From positions 26,381 through 90,380 of the forward strand of contig CAJCHZ010000072.1 in NCBI GenBank assembly GCA_903970165.1: DNA of 64,000 nucleotides, in the 5' to 3' direction. The stretch's first letter is position 1. Each line of letters begins with the position of its first letter. The translations under genes were made by a program, and so were the position numbers. Source of the stretch: Betaproteobacteria bacterium (GTDB taxonomy: Bacteria > Acidobacteriota > Terriglobia > Acidiferrales > UBA7541). The notes below the pieces were generated by a model. The model was not told where the DNA came from. It saw only the letters and a program-made list of their open reading frames with translations, and searched no databases. Below are positions 60,127-64,000 of this stretch, piece by piece.

Positions 60127-61038
60127 ATGGCGCAAAAGGTTCGCATTATTGGTGTGCCGATGGATTTAGGCCAGAGCCGCCGCGGCGTGGATATGGGTCC
60201 CTCCGCTCTGCGCGGAGCCGGCCTGCAGGCACGTATCAAACAGCTAGGCGACGTCGTCGAGGACATCGGCAACCTCGAAGTCAAGCAGCCCGAAGAAATG
60301 CAAGTCGGCGAAAAGCGCGCCAAGTATCTCCAGGAAATCACCGAAACGTGCAAGGATCTCGCCGTCACCGTCGAAAAATCTCTTGGAGAGGGGTTTCTTC
60401 CGCTGGTGCTTGGAGGTGATCATTCCATCGCGGCGGGCGTCGCGGCCGGCGTAGCCTCGCACTTTCGAAAGGAAAAAAAACAGATTGGCTACTTGTGGCT
60501 CGACGCGCACGGCGACATGAACACTCCCGATTCTTCGCCTTCGGGAAATGTCCACGGCATGCCGCTCGCGGCCATCATGGGGTACGGCGCGCCCGAACTC
60601 GTCGATTTAATGGGCTTCAAACCGAAAGCCGAACCCGGCAATATCGTCATCGTCGGCGCGCGCGACCTCGACGCGCAGGAACGCAAAATCGTCAAAAAAT
60701 CCGGCATCCACGTCTTCACCATGCGCGACATTGATGAGCGCGGCATGCGTGAAGTGATGTCCGACGCTCTCAAGTACGCCATGGATGACACCGCGGGCAT
60801 CGCCGTCAGCCTTGATATGGACTTTGTCGATCCGTCTGACGCTCCCGGCGTCGGCACTCCGGTTCGCGGCGGTGTCACCTACCGTGAAGCCCATCTCGCC
60901 ATGGAAATGATCGCCGACTCCGAAGCCATGGCCTCTCTCGAAGTCGTCGAAATCAATCCCATCATTGACGAACACAACCGGACCGCCCTCCTTGGCGTCG
61001 AGCTGGTCCTTTCCGCCCTCGGTAAGAAAATCCTTTAA
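60127..61038 (+). CDS. rocF: arginase
   Basis: A 303-residue ureohydrolase. Mn ligands are in GGDHSIAAG, WLDAHGDMN and SLDMDFVDP. It starts with the family's VRIIGVPMDLG. It splits arginine into ornithine and urea. Length and pattern fit bacterial arginase over agmatinase. No urease or other arginine catabolic genes in the window. Confidence 0.93.
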   Translation: MAQKVRIIGVPMDLGQSRRGVDMGPSALRGAGLQARIKQLGDVVEDIGNLEVKQPEEMQVGEKRAKYLQEITETCKDLAVTVEKSLGEGFLPLVLGGDHSIAAGVAAGVASHFRKEKKQIGYLWLDAHGDMNTPDSSPSGNVHGMPLAAIMGYGAPELVDLMGFKPKAEPGNIVIVGARDLDAQERKIVKKSGIHVFTMRDIDERGMREVMSDALKYAMDDTAGIAVSLDMDFVDPSDAPGVGTPVRGGVTYREAHLAMEMIADSEAMASLEVVEINPIIDEHNRTALLGVELVLSALGKKIL

Positions 61039-61058
61039 GCTTGGAATGGCAGCGAACG

Positions 61059-61598
61059 ATGAAATCTGCGTTGAGGCTGGTTCTCAGAAGAGTTGGCGCA
61101 ATCCTCGTCGGGATGCTCCTCGTCGTGTTGGTCGGCTTTTCCAGGGGAGCAAGCGCAAATACTGAGTCACAGGAAAAGGCGGATCACATCGAGGTCCATA
61201 AAGCGGAACGCACGATGACTTTGCTTCGCGGCGGGAAAGTCCTGAAAACCTACAAGGTTGCTTTAAGTACCGTGCCCGTCGGGGCCAAGGAACGCGAGGG
61301 AGATCACAAAGTTCCCGAAGGCTTGTATACAGTCGACGCAAAGAACGCTCACAGCACGTTCCACCTGGCCCTTCACATTTCCTATCCGAATAAAACAGAC
61401 ATGGAGCGGGCGCGCAAGCTCGGCGTTAAACCAGGAGGCGATATTGAAATCCATGGCTTGGGAAGCAAATTTGGCTGGGTGGGCAGCGCGCATCGTCAGC
61501 TCGACTGGACGGATGGATGTATCGCTGTGACCAATGAGGAGATCGAGGAAATTTGGCCGATGGTGTCCGTCGGCATGCCAGTGGACATTCGCCCCTAA
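61059..61598 (+). CDS. L,D-transpeptidase (YkuD) family protein
   Basis: A 179-residue exported protein from ATG 61059, with a membrane helix or signal (about 14-33). The YkuD motif is HGLG, then a spacer, then WTDGCIAVTN with the catalytic Cys. It cross-links murein or anchors proteins. It ends just before the antisense permease, with a 4-base overlap of the two ends. Confidence 0.88.
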   Translation: MKSALRLVLRRVGAILVGMLLVVLVGFSRGASANTESQEKADHIEVHKAERTMTLLRGGKVLKTYKVALSTVPVGAKEREGDHKVPEGLYTVDAKNAHSTFHLALHISYPNKTDMERARKLGVKPGGDIEIHGLGSKFGWVGSAHRQLDWTDGCIAVTNEEIEEIWPMVSVGMPVDIRP

Positions 61599-64000
61599 CT
61601 CATCCGCAAGGCGGACATCGGATCGATGCGCGAAGCGCGTCGCGCCGGCAAGTATCCAGCCAACGCCGCCACTGCGGTGAGGATCACCAGCATCCCGGCG
61701 AACGTCATCGGATCGCTGGACGTGATGCCAAACAGCAAACCGCTGAGCGTTCGCGCCAGTGCCCATGACGCGATTGTTCCTACGAAAATCCCAATCGCCG
61801 CCAGCCCCAGCGTCTGCAACAAAATACTTCTCTGCAGCGTCTCCGCCGATGCTCCCAGCGCCATGCGAATGCCAATCTCCTGCGTCCGCTGGCTCACGGA
61901 ATACGAAATCACCGCATAAATTCCCAGCGACGCCAGCACCAGCGCAAATCCCGCAAATCCGCCAAGCAGCCACACCACAAATCGCCGCGGCGACACCGCG
62001 TGATCCACCATCGTCTGTAGCGTTCGCATATTCGCCGTTGGCAAATTCGGCTCGATCGGCCGCAGCGCCTCGCGGAGCCGCGAAGCCAGCTCCGCAGTCG
62101 GCAGCGACGTCCTCACCACCAAATCCACCGTCCCGTAATCCTGCGTCTGCCGCATCGGAATGTAAAACTCGTTGCCCGCCCCTTCCTCCAGCGCCATGTG
62201 ATGCACGTCGCCTACAACACCAACCACCGTCCGCTCCGGATTATCCGCGCGCACAATCTTCCCGATCGGATCTTCGCCTGGAAACAAATTCTTCGCCAGC
62301 GTCTCGTTGATAATGATTACGTTCAACGCACCCTTCGTGTCCCGCTCCGTAAAATCGCGTCCGGACTTCAACGGAATTCCCATCGCATGAAAATATCCGT
62401 CGCTGATAATCCGCGGAAATCCATTCGGATAATTCTGCGGAGTGTACTGCACGCCCTTCGCCGCTACTCCCCAGCTACGGTTGTGCCCCAGCGGCAGCGA
62501 ATCAGAGAGCCCCGCGTCCTCCACTCCGGGAATTGCCATCACGCGATGCAGCGCCTCCGTGTAATACGCGTTCTGCGACTCTTGCGTTTTGTACGACGAG
62601 TTCGGATCGATCCGCAAAGCCGCTGCGCGCTCCGGCCGGAATCCCATATTCACGTCCAGCACGCGCACGAAACTCCGTATCAACAGACCCGCCCCCACAA
62701 GCAGCACGCAAGCCAGCCCGATCTCCGACACCACCAGCGCGCTTCGAATCCACGCATGCCCGCGCCCCTGACTCGACCCGCGATTCGAATCTTTCAACGT
62801 GTCATGCAGTTTCAAATCCTGCACCTGCAGAGCCGGCACCAACCCGAACAGCAGTCCTGTCGCCAGCGCCGCCAGCAAAGTAAATCCCAGCACGCTGCCA
62901 TCGATCCGCACATCGCTCAGCAAAGGAATACTCACCGACGTTAAATGCGCCAGCGCCCGCGTCCCGATAAACGCCAGCACCAGACCTACCGCCGCCCCGC
63001 AGCACGACAGCACCAAGCTTTCCGTCAACATCTGCCCAATCAACCGCCCGCGCCCGGCGCCCATCGCCGTGCGAATCGCAATTTCTTTTTTCCGCCCCGC
63101 CCCGCGCGCCAGCAGCAAATTCGAAAGATTCGCGCACACAATCAGCATCACCACACCCACCGCGCACGCCAGCACCACCAGCGTCGGCCGCAGCTGCCCG
63201 CTCACGTGCTGCGCGAGCCCGGAAACCTTAGGCTCAAAGTCATTCCTCTCCTTGTGTTCCTGCTCCAAAATCTTCCCGAGCACAGCCGTTTCCGCCCGCG
63301 CCTGCTCCACGCTCACGCCCGGCTTGAGCCGCCCGATGATTGCGACCGTATTCCCCTCGCGGTTCATCTCCGGCGACAGCGGCAACGGCTCGAACATATC
63401 CACGCGGCTCCCAGGCGTAAACACCGTCGAAAAATCAAACGTCGGCGGCAACACGCCCACCACCGTTATCGGCCCGCCGTCAAACGGCAGTACTCTGCCC
63501 ACAATGTTCGGGTCCGCCGCGAACTTCCTCCTCCACAATCCGTCGCTCAGCAGCGTCACACGCGGCCCGTTCTGTTTGCATTCTTCCGCGCTGAACTGCC
63601 TGCCAATCTGCGGCTCGACGCCCAACAGGGGAAAGAAATTCTGCGTCACGGGCACGCTCGTCAGCCTCTCCGGCTGCCCATCACCAATCATCTTCGCGTC
63701 GCCGAGGCCATAGAACGCAAAGTATGCGGCGAGGTCCTCGTACGACTGGTTCCGCGCGCGCATATCGAGCAGGTAGTCGGTCTGCGAGGTTTTCCCGGAC
63801 ATGTCGTTGGTCTCATCCTGGTGGTTTGCCATCCAGACCAGGCGCCCGGGGTCGCGAAACGGCAGCGGCCGCAGCAAAATCGTGTTCACGACGCTGAAAA
63901 TGGTGCAGCTTGCCCCAACTCCAAGTCCCACAATTAGAATCGCAAACGCCGCAAATCCCTTGTCTCGCCAAAGGGTGCGCACGGCATACCGTGCATCCCG
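61595..64000 (-). CDS. ADOP-type MacB-like permease, 5' end beyond window
   Basis: The frame stays open past the window edge: codons ahead of the GTG at 63982 read RDARYAVRTLW, the typical start region of ADOP proteins, so the GTG is internal and the true start lies beyond 64000. The part seen, about 800 residues, has two MacB-type domains and FtsX-like modules (KKEIAIRTAMGAGRGR, QEIGIRMALGASAET) and ends PARRASRIDPMSALRMS. Like the permease at 42.6 kb it has no ATPase domain. Confidence 0.88.
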   Translation of the reverse strand, partial: RDARYAVRTLWRDKGFAAFAILIVGLGVGASCTIFSVVNTILLRPLPFRDPGRLVWMANHQDETNDMSGKTSQTDYLLDMRARNQSYEDLAAYFAFYGLGDAKMIGDGQPERLTSVPVTQNFFPLLGVEPQIGRQFSAEECKQNGPRVTLLSDGLWRRKFAADPNIVGRVLPFDGGPITVVGVLPPTFDFSTVFTPGSRVDMFEPLPLSPEMNREGNTVAIIGRLKPGVSVEQARAETAVLGKILEQEHKERNDFEPKVSGLAQHVSGQLRPTLVVLACAVGVVMLIVCANLSNLLLARGAGRKKEIAIRTAMGAGRGRLIGQMLTESLVLSCCGAAVGLVLAFIGTRALAHLTSVSIPLLSDVRIDGSVLGFTLLAALATGLLFGLVPALQVQDLKLHDTLKDSNRGSSQGRGHAWIRSALVVSEIGLACVLLVGAGLLIRSFVRVLDVNMGFRPERAAALRIDPNSSYKTQESQNAYYTEALHRVMAIPGVEDAGLSDSLPLGHNRSWGVAAKGVQYTPQNYPNGFPRIISDGYFHAMGIPLKSGRDFTERDTKGALNVIIINETLAKNLFPGEDPIGKIVRADNPERTVVGVVGDVHHMALEEGAGNEFYIPMRQTQDYGTVDLVVRTSLPTAELASRLREALRPIEPNLPTANMRTLQTMVDHAVSPRRFVVWLLGGFAGFALVLASLGIYAVISYSVSQRTQEIGIRMALGASAETLQRSILLQTLGLAAIGIFVGTIASWALARTLSGLLFGITSSDPMTFAGMLVILTAVAALAGYLPARRASRIDPMSALRMS

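Noticed and set aside
62945..63937. 330-codon frame opposite the second ADOP permease
   Set aside because: Arg/His/Pro/Gln-rich text with no domain, directly antisense to a conserved permease.
1..64000. tRNA, rRNA, CRISPR arrays, IS elements and prophage genes
   Set aside because: I looked through intergenic stretches for cloverleaf arms, regular spaced repeats, transposases and integrases and found none that could be supported.

Overview
The window reads as a chromosomal segment of a Gram-negative, GC-rich bacterium, most likely an Acidobacteriota member (inference). The pointers are two very large MacB-like ADOP permeases, one behind a PadR regulator, many secreted hydrolases with ordinary signal peptides, GGDEF/PilZ proteins, a futalosine-pathway MqnD, a yceD-rpmF-plsX-fab cluster without fabH, and a GT20 / DUF5752 / TreT-like sugar locus. 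I found no rRNA, tRNA, CRISPR array, insertion sequence or phage module. The two window ends cut no plus-strand gene, but the last minus-strand permease runs off the right end.

Layout. 1-5.3 kb: a GntR/ABC operon, an L,D-transpeptidase with a LysM-like and a peptidoglycan-binding domain, an M23 peptidase, and a frameshifted conserved gene. 5.3-12.8 kb, all minus strand: yceD-rpmF-plsX-fabD-fabG-(start-less ORF)-acpP-fabF-etfB-etfA, a lipid-synthesis and electron-transfer cluster with a good promoter in front of yceD. 13.1-17.8 kb: a small secreted protein and a three-gene overlapping operon for a disaccharide-type compatible solute (membrane-anchored GT20 with a sensor-like front end, a duplicated DUF5752 protein, a TreT-like GT4). 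18-28 kb: kinase-TonB fusion, HEAT protein, thioesterase, dGTPase, TPR and FHA proteins, two glycosyltransferases.

28-30 kb: a PilZ protein and a GGDEF protein with an I-site. 30-34 kb, minus strand: CDGSH protein, beta-carbonic anhydrase, then moeZ-like, cysO-like, JAMM peptidase and cysM, which together look like a protein-thiocarboxylate cysteine pathway. 34-39 kb: ECF sigma factor with FecR-like partner, glutaredoxin-like and DinB proteins, receiver-like and PilZ proteins. 39-57 kb: mostly secreted or degradative enzymes (M20 amidohydrolase, HExxH protein, CocE-type hydrolase, amidohydrolase, serine hydrolase, nucleoside hydrolase, gamma-glutamyltranspeptidase), plus mqnD and an Ala/Thr-rich protein behind a near-perfect sigma-28 promoter. 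57-64 kb: sugar isomerase-like protein, a Phd/VapC toxin-antitoxin pair with operator repeats, asnS, arginase, a second L,D-transpeptidase and the truncated ADOP permease.

The items most worth following are the sulfur-carrier locus whose carrier has residues after its Gly-Gly, the sensor-fused GT20 locus, the sigma-28 controlled unknown gene, the ACP-like ORF lacking a start codon, and several enzymes whose usual metal-binding residues are replaced. All assignments come from reading the sequence; no database search was made.
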